From: Ramlibacter sp.
GTDB lineage: Bacteria; Pseudomonadota; Gammaproteobacteria; Burkholderiales; Burkholderiaceae_C
Direction of reading: 5' to 3'
NCBI GenBank assembly: GCA_016713005.1
Contig: JADJPY010000002.1
Span: 179,242-243,241, forward strand
Length of the DNA stretch: 64,000 nt
The translations under genes and the position numbers were made by a program. This document shows positions 17,518 to 26,276 of the stretch, piece after piece (within the stretch, counting starts at the first letter, position 1; each line of letters opens with the position of its first letter). The notes under the pieces were generated by a model that ran no database searches, had not been told where the DNA came from, and saw only the letters and a program-made list of their open reading frames with translations.

Positions 17518-18542
17518 ATGCAAAGTGCCGCTTCCCGCACGATGTCGGGCCCGCGGTAGATCAGCCCGGTGTAGATCTGCACCACGTCGGCGCCGGCGCG
17601 GATCTTGGCCAGCGCGTCGGCGCCGCTCAGGATGCCGCCCACGCCGATGATGGGGAATCCCTTGCCCAAAGCGGCGCGCAACTGGCCGATGACGCGGTTG
17701 CTGGCTTCGAACACAGGCGCGCCGCTCAGGCCACCGGCCTCCTGCGCATGGGGCAGGCCCTGCACGGCGTCGCGGCTCAGCGTGGTGTTGGTGGCCACCA
17801 CACCGTCCATGCCGTGGCGCTGCAGGGTGGCGGCGATCACGTCCACCTGCGCCTCGTCCAGGTCGGGCGCGATCTTGACGAACAGCGGTACGCGCCGCCC
17901 GTGCTGCGTGGCCAGCGCCTCGCGGCGCGCCGCCAGGGCCGAGAGCAAGGCGTCCAGCGCTTCGTCGCTTTGCAGGGCGCGCAGGTTCTTGGTGTTGGGC
18001 GAGCTGATGTTGACGGTGACGTAGTCGGCGTGCGGGTACACGCCGTCCAGGCAAGCCAGATAGTCGGCGGTGGCGTTCTCGATGGGGGTGGCGGCGTTCT
18101 TGCCGATGTTCAGGCCAAGGATGCGCCCCTTCTTGCGGAAGCTTGCGCGCTGCACGTTGGCGACGAAGGCGTCGAGCCCGTCGTTGTTGAAGCCCAGCCG
18201 GTTGATCAGCGCCTGGCGTTGCGGGATGCGGAACATGCGCGGCTTGGGGTTGCCCGGCTGCGCCAGTGGCGTGACCGTGCCCACCTCGACAAAGCCAAAA
18301 CCCATGGCGCCCAGGCCGTCGATGCAGCGGGCGTTCTTGTCCAGGCCGGCGGCCAGACCGACGCGGTTGGGAAACTTCAGTCCGGCCAGTTCCACCGGGT
18401 CCTCCACCAGGCTGTTGCACCAGGCCCACTCCAGGGGCGTGCCCTGGGCGCGCGCCAGCGAATGCATGGTCAGTTCGTGCGCGGCTTCGGCTTCGAGGCC
18501 AAAAAGGAAGGGGCGGGCAAGCGCGTAGGGCAGCAGGGACAT
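17502..18542 (-). CDS. pyrD: Dihydroorotate dehydrogenase (quinone), class 2
   Basis: 346 residues. PyrD oxidises dihydroorotate to orotate in pyrimidine synthesis and passes electrons to quinone at the inner membrane. The amphipathic N-terminal helix pair (MSLLPYALARPFLFGLEAEA) is the class 2 membrane-docking feature. FMN and substrate motifs include NRVGLAAGLDKN, FGFVEVGTVTP, VNISSPNTKNL (catalytic serine), VATNTTLSRD and IIGVGGILSGADA. I took the ATG at 18542; the long in-frame extension upstream overlaps rpiA antisense and is rejected. Its 3' end lies in repeat copy F. Divergent from rpiA, 36 bases apart. Confidence 0.95.
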   Translation of the reverse strand: MSLLPYALARPFLFGLEAEAAHELTMHSLARAQGTPLEWAWCNSLVEDPVELAGLKFPNRVGLAAGLDKNARCIDGLGAMGFGFVEVGTVTPLAQPGNPKPRMFRIPQRQALINRLGFNNDGLDAFVANVQRASFRKKGRILGLNIGKNAATPIENATADYLACLDGVYPHADYVTVNISSPNTKNLRALQSDEALDALLSALAARREALATQHGRRVPLFVKIAPDLDEAQVDVIAATLQRHGMDGVVATNTTLSRDAVQGLPHAQEAGGLSGAPVFEASNRVIGQLRAALGKGFPIIGVGGILSGADALAKIRAGADVVQIYTGLIYRGPDIVREAALCIKNGL

Positions 18543-18578
18543 CGGATAATTCCTGATCAAACACGAGGATTTTCCCAG

Positions 18579-19265
18579 ATGACGACTTGGACCCAGGATG
18601 AACTCAAGGCGCAGGTGGGCCAGGCCGCCCTGCAGTACGTGGTGCCCGGCGAACTGGTGGGCGTGGGCACGGGCTCCACGGTCAACAAGTTCATCGATGC
18701 GCTGGCCTCGATGAAAGACCGCATCCCCGGCGCGGTGTCCAGCTCCGAGGCCTCCACCGCCCGGCTGCAGGCGCTGGGCATCCCGGTGTTCGACTGCAAT
18801 GCCGTGGGCGAGCTGGCGGTCTATATCGACGGCGCCGACGAGATCGACGCGGGTGGCTGCATGATCAAGGGCGGAGGCGCTGCGCTCACGCGCGAGAAGA
18901 TCGTCGCGGCCCAGTCGCGCCGCTTTGTGTGCATCGCCGATGAGTCCAAGCTGGTGGCCGTGCTGGGGCGCTTCCCGCTGCCGGTGGAGGTGATCCCCAT
19001 GGCAGCGCAGCGCATTGCGCGTGAGTTTGCCGTGCTGGGCGGAACGGCGCGCCTGCGCCTGAAGGACGGCCAGCCGCTGGTCACCGACAACGGCCAGCAC
19101 ATCCTGGATGTGACGGGCCTTCAGATCAGCAACCCGCTGCGATTTGAGTCGGAAGTGAACCAGTGGCCCGGCGTGGTGACGGTGGGGGTGTTTGCCCACC
19201 AGCGCGCCAGCCTGTGCCTGCTGGGCACTGCAACGGGTGTGCGGACCATGGAATTTGGCGACTGA
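18579..19265 (+). CDS. rpiA: Ribose-5-phosphate isomerase A
   Basis: 228 residues from ATG 18579. It interconverts ribose 5-phosphate and ribulose 5-phosphate in the pentose phosphate pathway. The family motifs GVGTGSTVNKFID (phosphate loop), VYIDGADEIDAGG (catalytic aspartates and glutamate) and IKGGGAALTREKIVA (catalytic lysine) are present in order. A long open frame continues upstream through pyrD antisense and is not coding. It is followed by a GC-rich hairpin shared with the convergent glutaredoxin gene. Confidence 0.96.
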   Translation: MTTWTQDELKAQVGQAALQYVVPGELVGVGTGSTVNKFIDALASMKDRIPGAVSSSEASTARLQALGIPVFDCNAVGELAVYIDGADEIDAGGCMIKGGGAALTREKIVAAQSRRFVCIADESKLVAVLGRFPLPVEVIPMAAQRIAREFAVLGGTARLRLKDGQPLVTDNGQHILDVTGLQISNPLRFESEVNQWPGVVTVGVFAHQRASLCLLGTATGVRTMEFGD

Positions 19266-19279
19266 CGCCGCCAGATGGA

Positions 19280-19301
19280 AACCCCGGCATGCGCCGGGGT
19301 T
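19280..19301 (+). terminator. Hairpin between convergent rpiA and glutaredoxin gene
   Basis: AACCCCGGC (19280-19288) and GCCGGGGTT (19293-19301) form a perfect 9-base stem with an ATGC loop. It lies 14 bases after rpiA and just after the opposite gene's stop. T runs on both sides are short, so it is a plausible but imperfect bidirectional terminator. Confidence 0.6.
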
Positions 19302-19304
19302 GGC

Positions 19305-19952
19305 CTAGAAGCGGATGCCGGCGGGGTTGGGCGGAGCGGGCGCGGCTTCGGGCGCGGTGGTGGCCTGGGGCTGAGTCTGCGACGCATCAGGTTGCGCAGC
19401 GGGATCAGCCGGGCGCTGCACCGTGACCAGCGGGGTTGCCGCGGGGTTGCGCCAGTTGCCCGGCAATTGCGAGGTTTGCGGATAGCCGGCGGCGGTCAGG
19501 AACTGGCCCCACTCGGCGTCCGAAAATCCCTTCAGGCGCTGAGTGCCCAGTGTCATGAAAGGCAGGGTGCTCCCTCCGCTAAGGCGTTGCAGCGCCTCGG
19601 CGTCTTCGGGCGTCTGGACCGTGCGTTCGCTGAACGGCACACCCCGCGACGAGAGGTAAGCCCGAGCCGATGCGCAAGGCGGGCAATTGGGCGCGGTGTA
19701 CAACGTGACCGGGTACCGCTGCGTCACCTGGCGCAGTTCGTAAGGCAGGCCAGCCGCACCGGCGCTGGACGGCGCGGCCCCGGGAACGCCCGAGGTGGTG
19801 CGCCCGGCCGAGGCGGCCTGGGGTGGCTGGTCCGAGAACGTGACCTTGCCGTCGGGCCCGACGATGCGGTAAACCTGTTGCGCGTGCAGCGACAGCGCAG
19901 CCAGCAGCAACGCTGCCACTGCCCCCGGTTTGACGACCACCCACATGCTCAT
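19305..19952 (-). CDS. DUF4124-glutaredoxin-like periplasmic protein
   Basis: 215 residues. A signal peptide (MSMWVVVKPGAVAALLLAAL, residues 1-20) is followed by a DUF4124-type segment with VYRIVGPDGKVTFSDQPP, then from about residue 80 a glutaredoxin-like domain with a CPPC redox motif in YTAPNCPPCASARAYL and the cis-proline region STLPFMTLG. The last 60 residues are proline/alanine rich. The redox motif and export signal suggest thiol-disulfide chemistry in the periplasm; no partner is visible. It is 22 bases downstream of prlC and probably cotranscribed with it. Confidence 0.8.
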   Translation of the reverse strand: MSMWVVVKPGAVAALLLAALSLHAQQVYRIVGPDGKVTFSDQPPQAASAGRTTSGVPGAAPSSAGAAGLPYELRQVTQRYPVTLYTAPNCPPCASARAYLSSRGVPFSERTVQTPEDAEALQRLSGGSTLPFMTLGTQRLKGFSDAEWGQFLTAAGYPQTSQLPGNWRNPAATPLVTVQRPADPAAQPDASQTQPQATTAPEAAPAPPNPAGIRF

Positions 19953-19974
19953 CGCAATCGCTCCTTGACTTGAA

Positions 19975-22032
19975 TCATGCCATGCCCTGGTGCCGCAGCA
20001 GTGCGTCCAGTGTCGGTTCGCGGCCCCGGAAGGCGCGGAAGGATTCGATGGCTGGCCGGCTGCCACCTGCTTCCAGGATGGACTGGCGGTATTTTCTGCC
20101 AGTTTCGACGCTCGGGCTACCGTCTTTACCCGCTGTTTCCTCGAAGGCGGCATAGGCGTCGGCGCTGAGCACTTCGGCCCACTTGTAGCTGTAGTAGCCC
20201 GCTGCATAGCCGCCGGCAAAGATGTGGCTGAAGGTGTGGGCCGTGCGGCTCCACTCTGGCGGTTGCAGGACGGCCACCTCCGCGCGCACCCGCCGCAGCA
20301 AGGGCATGAAGTCCTGCGCAGGGTCGTGGTCGGTGTGCAACAGCATGTCGAAGAGGGCAAATTCGATCTGGCGCAGGGTCTGCAGGCCGGCCTGGAAGTT
20401 CTTGGCGGCGAGCATGCGGTCAAAGAGCGCGCGGGGCAGCGGCTCACCGGTGTCCACATGCGCCGTCATGTGGCGCAACACTGGCCACTCCCAGCAGAAG
20501 TTCTCCATGAACTGGCTGGGCAACTCCACCGCGTCCCACTCGACGCCGCTGATGCCGGAGACATCGCGCTCGTTCACCTGGGTCAGCATGTGGTGCAAGC
20601 CGTGGCCGAACTCATGGAACAGCGTGATCACGTCGTCGTGGGTCAGCAGGGCGGGCTTGCCGTCCACCCCCTCGGCGAAATTGCACACCAGGTGGGCCAC
20701 GGGTGTTTGCAGCCTGCCGTCGTCCGGGCGCAGCCAGCGGGCGCGCACGTCGTCCATCCAGGCGCCACCGCGCTTGCCGGTGCGCGCGGCCGGGTCCAGG
20801 TAAAACTGGCCCACCAGCTCCGTGGCGCGTTCGCCAGTGCCGCCCGTGCGCTGCCGCTCTATGCGGTAGAACGCCACCGAGGGATTCCATACCGGGGCAG
20901 TGTCTGGCCGGATCGAGACCTCGAACAGCGTTTCGACGATCTTGAACAGCCCGTCCAGCACCTTGGGTGCCGTGAAGTACTGCTTGACTTCCTGCTCGCT
21001 GAAGGCGTAGCGGGCTTCCTTGAGCTTTTCGCCGATGTAGGGCCAGTCCCAGGCCTGCGGGTCGGTCAGGCCCAACTGCTCCGCCGCGAAAGCACGCATG
21101 TCGGCAACGTCTTTCTCGGCATGGGGCCGGGCGCGAGCGGCCAGGTCGCGCAGGAAAGTGGCCACCTGTTGGGGTGACTCGGCCATCTTGGGCACGACAG
21201 AGACTTGCCCGAAATTGCGGTACCCCAACAGCCGGGCTTCCTCCTGGCGCAGGGCCAGGATCTCGCCGATGAGTGGCGTGTTGTCAAACACCTGTGCACC
21301 GGTGTCGGCCTGGTCGGATGCGCGCGTCACGTAGGCACGGTACAGGCGTTCGCGCAAGGCGCTGCTGTGCGCGAACTGCATCACCGGCAGGTAACAGGGC
21401 ATCTTCAGGGTGAGCTTGTAGCCGTCCTTGCCCTCGGCCTGCGCGGCGGCCCGTGCGGCCTGCTGCACATCGGGGGGTACCCCGTCCAGTTCGCTCGCGC
21501 CGGCGTACCAGGCCCAGGCGTCTGTGGCGTCCAGGGCGTTCTCGCTGAACTTCTGGCTCAGGTCGGCCTGGCGCTCCTGGATGCGGGCGAACCGATCCCT
21601 GGCTTCGCCTTGCAACTCGGCCCCGCCCAGGACGAAATTGCGCAGGGCATTGGCGTGGGCCCGGCGCTGTTCGGCATTCAGGTCCGCGGGATCGATGGAC
21701 TTGTATCGGGCATACAGCCGCTCGTCCGACCCCAGACGCGTCCAGAATTCGGTGACGCGCGGCAGCGCCTCGTTGTAGGCGGCGCGAAGCTCGGGCGTAT
21801 CGGCCACGCCGTTGAGGTGGCTCACAGCGCCCCAGGCGCGGCTCAGGCGCTCGGTGGCCACATCCAGCACCCTGGCAATGGCGGTCCACTGCGCGGGGAA
21901 GTCCGGGGCGGTGACGGTTTCCAGTGCCTGGTTGGCGTCGGCCAGCAGGCTGTCCATGGCTGGCGCGACGTCGCCGGGGGTAATTCGGTCAAACGCCGGC
22001 AGACCGGAAAAATCAAGAAGGGGATTGCTCAT
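19975..22032 (-). CDS. prlC: Oligopeptidase A (M3 family zinc metallopeptidase)
   Basis: 685 residues, full length for the thimet-type M3A peptidases. The zinc site is TLFHEFGHGLHHML near residue 465, with the third ligand glutamate about 25 residues on in VEWDAVELPSQFMENF. It degrades short peptides, including cleaved signal peptides, in the cytoplasm. The C-terminal GGYAAGYYSYKWAEVLSADA is also family-typical. Intact. It lies 70 bases downstream of folD and in the same direction. Confidence 0.94.
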   Translation of the reverse strand: MSNPLLDFSGLPAFDRITPGDVAPAMDSLLADANQALETVTAPDFPAQWTAIARVLDVATERLSRAWGAVSHLNGVADTPELRAAYNEALPRVTEFWTRLGSDERLYARYKSIDPADLNAEQRRAHANALRNFVLGGAELQGEARDRFARIQERQADLSQKFSENALDATDAWAWYAGASELDGVPPDVQQAARAAAQAEGKDGYKLTLKMPCYLPVMQFAHSSALRERLYRAYVTRASDQADTGAQVFDNTPLIGEILALRQEEARLLGYRNFGQVSVVPKMAESPQQVATFLRDLAARARPHAEKDVADMRAFAAEQLGLTDPQAWDWPYIGEKLKEARYAFSEQEVKQYFTAPKVLDGLFKIVETLFEVSIRPDTAPVWNPSVAFYRIERQRTGGTGERATELVGQFYLDPAARTGKRGGAWMDDVRARWLRPDDGRLQTPVAHLVCNFAEGVDGKPALLTHDDVITLFHEFGHGLHHMLTQVNERDVSGISGVEWDAVELPSQFMENFCWEWPVLRHMTAHVDTGEPLPRALFDRMLAAKNFQAGLQTLRQIEFALFDMLLHTDHDPAQDFMPLLRRVRAEVAVLQPPEWSRTAHTFSHIFAGGYAAGYYSYKWAEVLSADAYAAFEETAGKDGSPSVETGRKYRQSILEAGGSRPAIESFRAFRGREPTLDALLRHQGMA

Positions 22033-22102
22033 CCCGCTATTGTCGGGGCGGACGGCGCCGGTTCAAGCACCCAGGGATTGGAAGTCCCTATGGCAGCGAT
22101 GT

Positions 22103-22951
22103 TCAAAGGCCGCGCTCGGCAGCTTCCAGGGTATTGACCAGCAGCATGGTGATGGTCATGGGACCCACGCCGCCCGGCACCGGGGTGATCCAGCCTGCGA
22201 CTTCCCGAACCCCGGCAAAGTCCACATCGCCGCACAGCTTGCCTTCGTCGTTGCGGTTCATCCCGACGTCGATCACCACCGCGCCGGGCTTGACCATGTC
22301 GGCGGTGAGCACATTGCGCTTGCCCACCGCAGCGACGATCACATCCGCCTGGCGGGTCAACGCGCCCAGATCCCTGGTGCCGCTGTGGCAGATGGTGACG
22401 GTGGCGTTCTGCTGCAGCAGCATCAGCGCCATCGGCTTGCCCACGATGTTGCTGCGCCCGATCACCACGGCGTGCTTGCCCTTGAGTTCGTAGCCGATGC
22501 TCTCCAGCATCTTCATGCAGCCGTAGGGTGTGCACGGCCAGAAGCCGGGCATGCCGGTCATCAGGGCCCCGGCGCTGGCAATGTGGAAACCGTCCACGTC
22601 CTTGGCCGGCGAAATGGCTTCAATCACCTTTTGCGCATCAATGTGCGCCGGCAGCGGCAACTGCACCAGGATGCCGTGGATGGCCGGGTCGTTGTTGAGT
22701 GCGTCCACGCGCGCCAGCAGTGCGGCTTCGCTCAGGTCGGCGTCGTATTTCTCCAGCACCGAATGCAGGCCGCTGTCCTCGCAGGCCTTGACCTTGTTGC
22801 GCACATACACCTGGCTGGCCGGGTTGTCGCCTACCAGCACCACGGCAAGGCCGGGGGTGACGCCACGGGCCTTGAGGCGGGCTGCCCGCATTGCCACATC
22901 GGCGCGCAGCTCGCGCGACAGGGCATTGCCGTCGATCAATACTGCGCTCAT
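22103..22951 (-). CDS. folD: Bifunctional methylenetetrahydrofolate dehydrogenase/cyclohydrolase FolD
   Basis: 282 residues. It oxidises 5,10-methylene-THF with NADP and hydrolyses the product to 10-formyl-THF. The catalytic lysine is in YVRNKVKACEDSG, the substrate region is GILVQLPLPAHI with DVDGFH, and the Rossmann loop is VVIGRSNIVGKPMA. The C-terminal signature PVPGGVGPMTITMLL is complete. Its ATG (22949-22951) overlaps the stop of the response regulator upstream by an ATGA, so translation is probably coupled to the two-component genes. Confidence 0.96.
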   Translation of the reverse strand: MSAVLIDGNALSRELRADVAMRAARLKARGVTPGLAVVLVGDNPASQVYVRNKVKACEDSGLHSVLEKYDADLSEAALLARVDALNNDPAIHGILVQLPLPAHIDAQKVIEAISPAKDVDGFHIASAGALMTGMPGFWPCTPYGCMKMLESIGYELKGKHAVVIGRSNIVGKPMALMLLQQNATVTICHSGTRDLGALTRQADVIVAAVGKRNVLTADMVKPGAVVIDVGMNRNDEGKLCGDVDFAGVREVAGWITPVPGGVGPMTITMLLVNTLEAAERGL

Positions 22952-23574
22952 GCCTTCACGGCAGAGGGACCCAGGGCAATCTTGAGCAGGTCGGCGACGG
23001 TGTTGGCGTTGAGCTTTTCCATGATGTTGGCGCGATGCGCCTCCACCGTCTTGATGCTGATTCCCAGATCGTCGGCGATCTGCTTGTTCAGGCGCCCGGC
23101 GACGATGCGCTCGAGCACCTGCGCCTCGCGGCTGGTCAGTTTGGACAACAGGGCGTCGCGGCTGGCCGCCTGCTGGTGGTCCGAGAAGGCGTCGCGCGCC
23201 ACTTCGAGCATGCGTTCCACCAGGTTGACGAGTTCGTCTTCCTTGAAGGGCTTCTGGATGAAATCCATCGCGCCCTTCTTCATCGTGTTGACGGCCATGG
23301 GCACATCGCCATGCCCGGTGATGAACACCACGGGCAATGGAGAGCGGCGCTCGATGAGGCGGTCCTGCAGCTCCAGGCCGGTCATGCCGCCCATGCGGAT
23401 GTCCACGATCAGGCAGGCCACTTCGCGCGGGTCGTAGCGCGACAGGAAGGATTCGGCCGAGTCGTAGCAGCGCACCCGGTAGTCCTTGCCCTCCAGCAGC
23501 CATTGCAGCGAGTCGCGCACGGCCTCGTCGTCGTCGACGACATAGACGGTGCCCTTTTTCGGAATCAAGCTCAT
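22948..23574 (-). CDS. FixJ/NarL-type response regulator
   Basis: 208 residues. The receiver domain begins TVYVVDDDEAVRDSL and has the phospho-aspartate in CLIVDIRMGGMTGLE (near residue 54) and the lysine in IQKPFKEDELV. The output is a LuxR-type helix-turn-helix with LTSREAQVLERIVAG and IADDLGISIKTVEAHRANI. I chose the start MSLIPKK at 23574; the long upstream extension overlaps the kinase. It overlaps the kinase stop by four bases and folD by four bases, forming a tight kinase-regulator-folD unit. The regulated genes are unknown; the divergent aceE promoter is a candidate. Confidence 0.9.
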   Translation of the reverse strand: MSLIPKKGTVYVVDDDEAVRDSLQWLLEGKDYRVRCYDSAESFLSRYDPREVACLIVDIRMGGMTGLELQDRLIERRSPLPVVFITGHGDVPMAVNTMKKGAMDFIQKPFKEDELVNLVERMLEVARDAFSDHQQAASRDALLSKLTSREAQVLERIVAGRLNKQIADDLGISIKTVEAHRANIMEKLNANTVADLLKIALGPSAVKA

Positions 23575-26107
23575 GCGGTCACTCCGGAATCCTTGGGTGC
23601 TGCGGAATTTGTAGCGTCGGACACCGGTATCCAGAAGCTGAAACGGCATCCGACAATCTCTTCGCCATTGTAGAGGTTCGCCGCTTCCATCCGCCCCTGG
23701 TGGGACTCCACGATGCTGCGGCACAGATTCAGGCCGATGCCCATGCCTTCCGGTTTGGTCGAGAAGAACGCCTCGTACAGCCGGTCCATCACTTCCGGTG
23801 CAAGGCCTGCGCCGGAATCCAGCACCGAGAACTCCACCACCGGTTGACCGTCCAGTTCGCGGGGCACCACGCGCAGTTCCACGCTGCGACGGGCCGTGGG
23901 CCGCTGGGCGTTCTCGATGGACTCGGCCGCGTTCTTGAGCAGGTTGACCAGCACCTGCTCGATCAGGATCGGGTCCACCAGCAGGCGCGGCAGGCGTGCC
24001 GCCACATAGTGGGAGAGGCGCACGTTGCGCCGGCGCAGTTCGATGTCGGCCAGCTCAACCGCCTCGCTCACCATGGGCGCCACGTCCGACAGCGCGCGAT
24101 TGGGCTCGCTGCGCTTCACGAAGCTGCGGATGCGCTGGATGATCTGTCCGGCGCGCTGGGCCTGGCGCGCGGTCTTGTCCAGCGCCGCCAGCAGGTCGTC
24201 CTCGCGCATCTGGCCGCCGCGGATGCGCGAGACCATGCCGTTGCAGTAGTTGTTGATGGCCGTCAGTGGCTGGTTCAGTTCGTGCGCCACGCTGGAGGCC
24301 ATCTCGCCCATGGTAATCAGGCGGCTGGCCGACTGCGCCCGTTCGGCCTGCGCGGCCGATTGCTCCTCGGCCAGGCGCCGCGGCGTGATATCGGTTGCGA
24401 TCACCATCTGTGCCAGGCGGCCGTCCACCCAGTTGAGGTAGCGCGAGCGCACCTCCAGCCATTTGCCCAGCTCGTTGACGAAGATTTCGGCGTTCTCCGT
24501 CTGCTCCAGCGCCAGCGTGCCGGTGGGCAGGCCCATGAACGGGTCCACATCGTCCTGCGGATCGGTTCCCGGCTTGCGCTCGGGCACACCGGCCTGCGCC
24601 ACCAGCTGCAGGTGTCCTGTGGCCTGGGCGCCAAACCACTGGCGATACAGCTTGTTCGCAAACAGCAGCTCCTCGCTGCCCAGGGGCGCCACCGACACGG
24701 CCGCGTCGAGCGCCTCCAGCACGGTGGTGAAGCGCTCATGCGAGGCCTGCAACTGTTCGCGGATGCGGTTGGGCTCGGTGATGTCCGTCATGGACGTCAT
24801 CCAGCCCGTCTGCTTGCCCACGGCATCGATCAGCGGGGAAACATACATGCGCGCATCAAACAGCGAGCCGTCCTTGCGCTTCACCCGGACCTGGAAGCCC
24901 CCCGGCCGTGTGCGGCCATTGAGCTCGTCGTCCAGCCGCGCGGCCAGCAGTTCGCGGTCCTGGTCCGGCCAATACGGAAAAGGTGCCGTGCGCCCCACCA
25001 GCTCGGCCTCGCTCCAGCCCGTCATCTGGCAGAAGGCAACGTTCACATAGGTGATGCGACCCTGCAGGTCCAGCGCGCGCATGCCGGTGAGCATGGAGTT
25101 TTCCATGGCACGGCGGAAATTGGTCTCCGAAATCAGCGCCTGCTGCGCCTGCACGCGCCGTCGCGTGTGCCGCCACGAGCCGATCAGCAGCCAGGCGGTC
25201 ATGCCGCTGAGCACGCACACCAGCCAGAACAGCCCGCTGCCGATCAGGCCCTGGGAGGTGCGCCAGGCCTGCGCCTTGAGGATCAGGCCGTTTCCGACGG
25301 GGATACGGGAACTTCGTACTCGCTGACATGCGAGGCCCAGGTAAACAGCGGGTTTGCCGGTCCCCGTGCCGGCCCGAGGCTGCCCGCCAGAACGTTGCCC
25401 CGTCCGTCCACCAGCGCCAGCGCATAGCGGGCCGAGACCTCCGGTGGGCACGCCGTACCGCAGCAGTCCGTCAACCCAGTACTCACCCAGCAACACGCCA
25501 CCAAAGCGGCCCTGGTCGGCCAGGGGATGTGCAACTGAAGTGGCGGCGTGGAACCGGCCACCTGCGGAGGCTGGGCATAGATCGGCTGCTGGTGTTCGCG
25601 CACCAGGTTGAACGTGCCTTCGGTTTCACCCGGTCGCAAGACGGTGCCCGCAGGCCGCAACTGCGGCCCGCCCACGGTGGGCGCGGCGTAGCTCGCGCGC
25701 ACGCGCCGCTTGTCATCGATCCAGGTGATCGCCTGCAACTCGGGGTACTGCGTCACCAGCTGCTCGGCGCGGGCGACAAACTCGTCGGTGTCAATTTCCT
25801 TGTTGGAGACGTCGCGCGCAATGCGCATCAGTTGTTCCTGTCGTTCCAGCAGCCGAAGCCGCAGGCGCTGCTGGCCGTATTCGACATCACGCTTGACGGC
25901 CTCCTGCTCGCGCCCGGTCTCCTCCACGCGCAGGTACCAGAACGACGAGGCGATGGCGCTGAGGAACAACAGCACCGCGGCCAGCGGGGCAATGACGGCA
26001 AAGCGGTCCTGACGGCTCGGTTGTTGCCGTTTCCACCAGTTGCGCCACAGCGCCGGTGAGGGCAGTGTGGGAATGGTCCGGTCCGGGACGGTGGGTGGCC
26101 GCTGCAT
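23571..26107 (-). CDS. PAS-domain sensor histidine kinase (FixL/DctS-like), three frameshifts
   Basis: About 845 residues if the frame is repaired. Order: a membrane helix at residues about 35-55, a periplasmic sensor region, a second membrane segment near residue 290 (FWLVCVLSGMTAWLLIG), two PAS domains (ENSMLTGMRALDLQGRITYV; HERFTTVLEALDAAV), a HisKA domain with ITMGEMASSVAHELNQPLTA and an HATPase domain with LVNLLKNAAESI and GMGIGLNLCRSIVE. The N-terminal part is in a different frame. A C is missing at about 25523 (GGGG on the plus strand) and again at about 25299, and an extra base lies near 25440; all are base-run changes, so error is more likely than decay. The start at 26107 is the best of several. 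Confidence 0.78.
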
Positions 26108-26276
26108 GGGCGGAAGTGTAGGGGACAAGCCTGTGAAGCCCGGGCTTTTTGCCGGATTCCCTTCGGTCGGTAAATATTGTATTGTGAAATGTAAAAGCAC
26201 TATTTGAAATTTCCTGAAAGTTGTGGGACACTTCAGCTTTCCAAACCCAATGCCTGCCGCACAAGAGGAGACAACC

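Noticed and set aside
17748..18578. Long N-terminal extension of rpiA
   Set aside because: It is antisense to pyrD; RpiA family members start at MTTWTQDEL-like residues near 18579.
26130..26160. Seventh copy of the 57-nt repeat near GGGCTTTTTGCC
   Set aside because: The T run is preceded by a GGGCT-like block but the TGCTAT and RTAGC positions do not match at the required distances.
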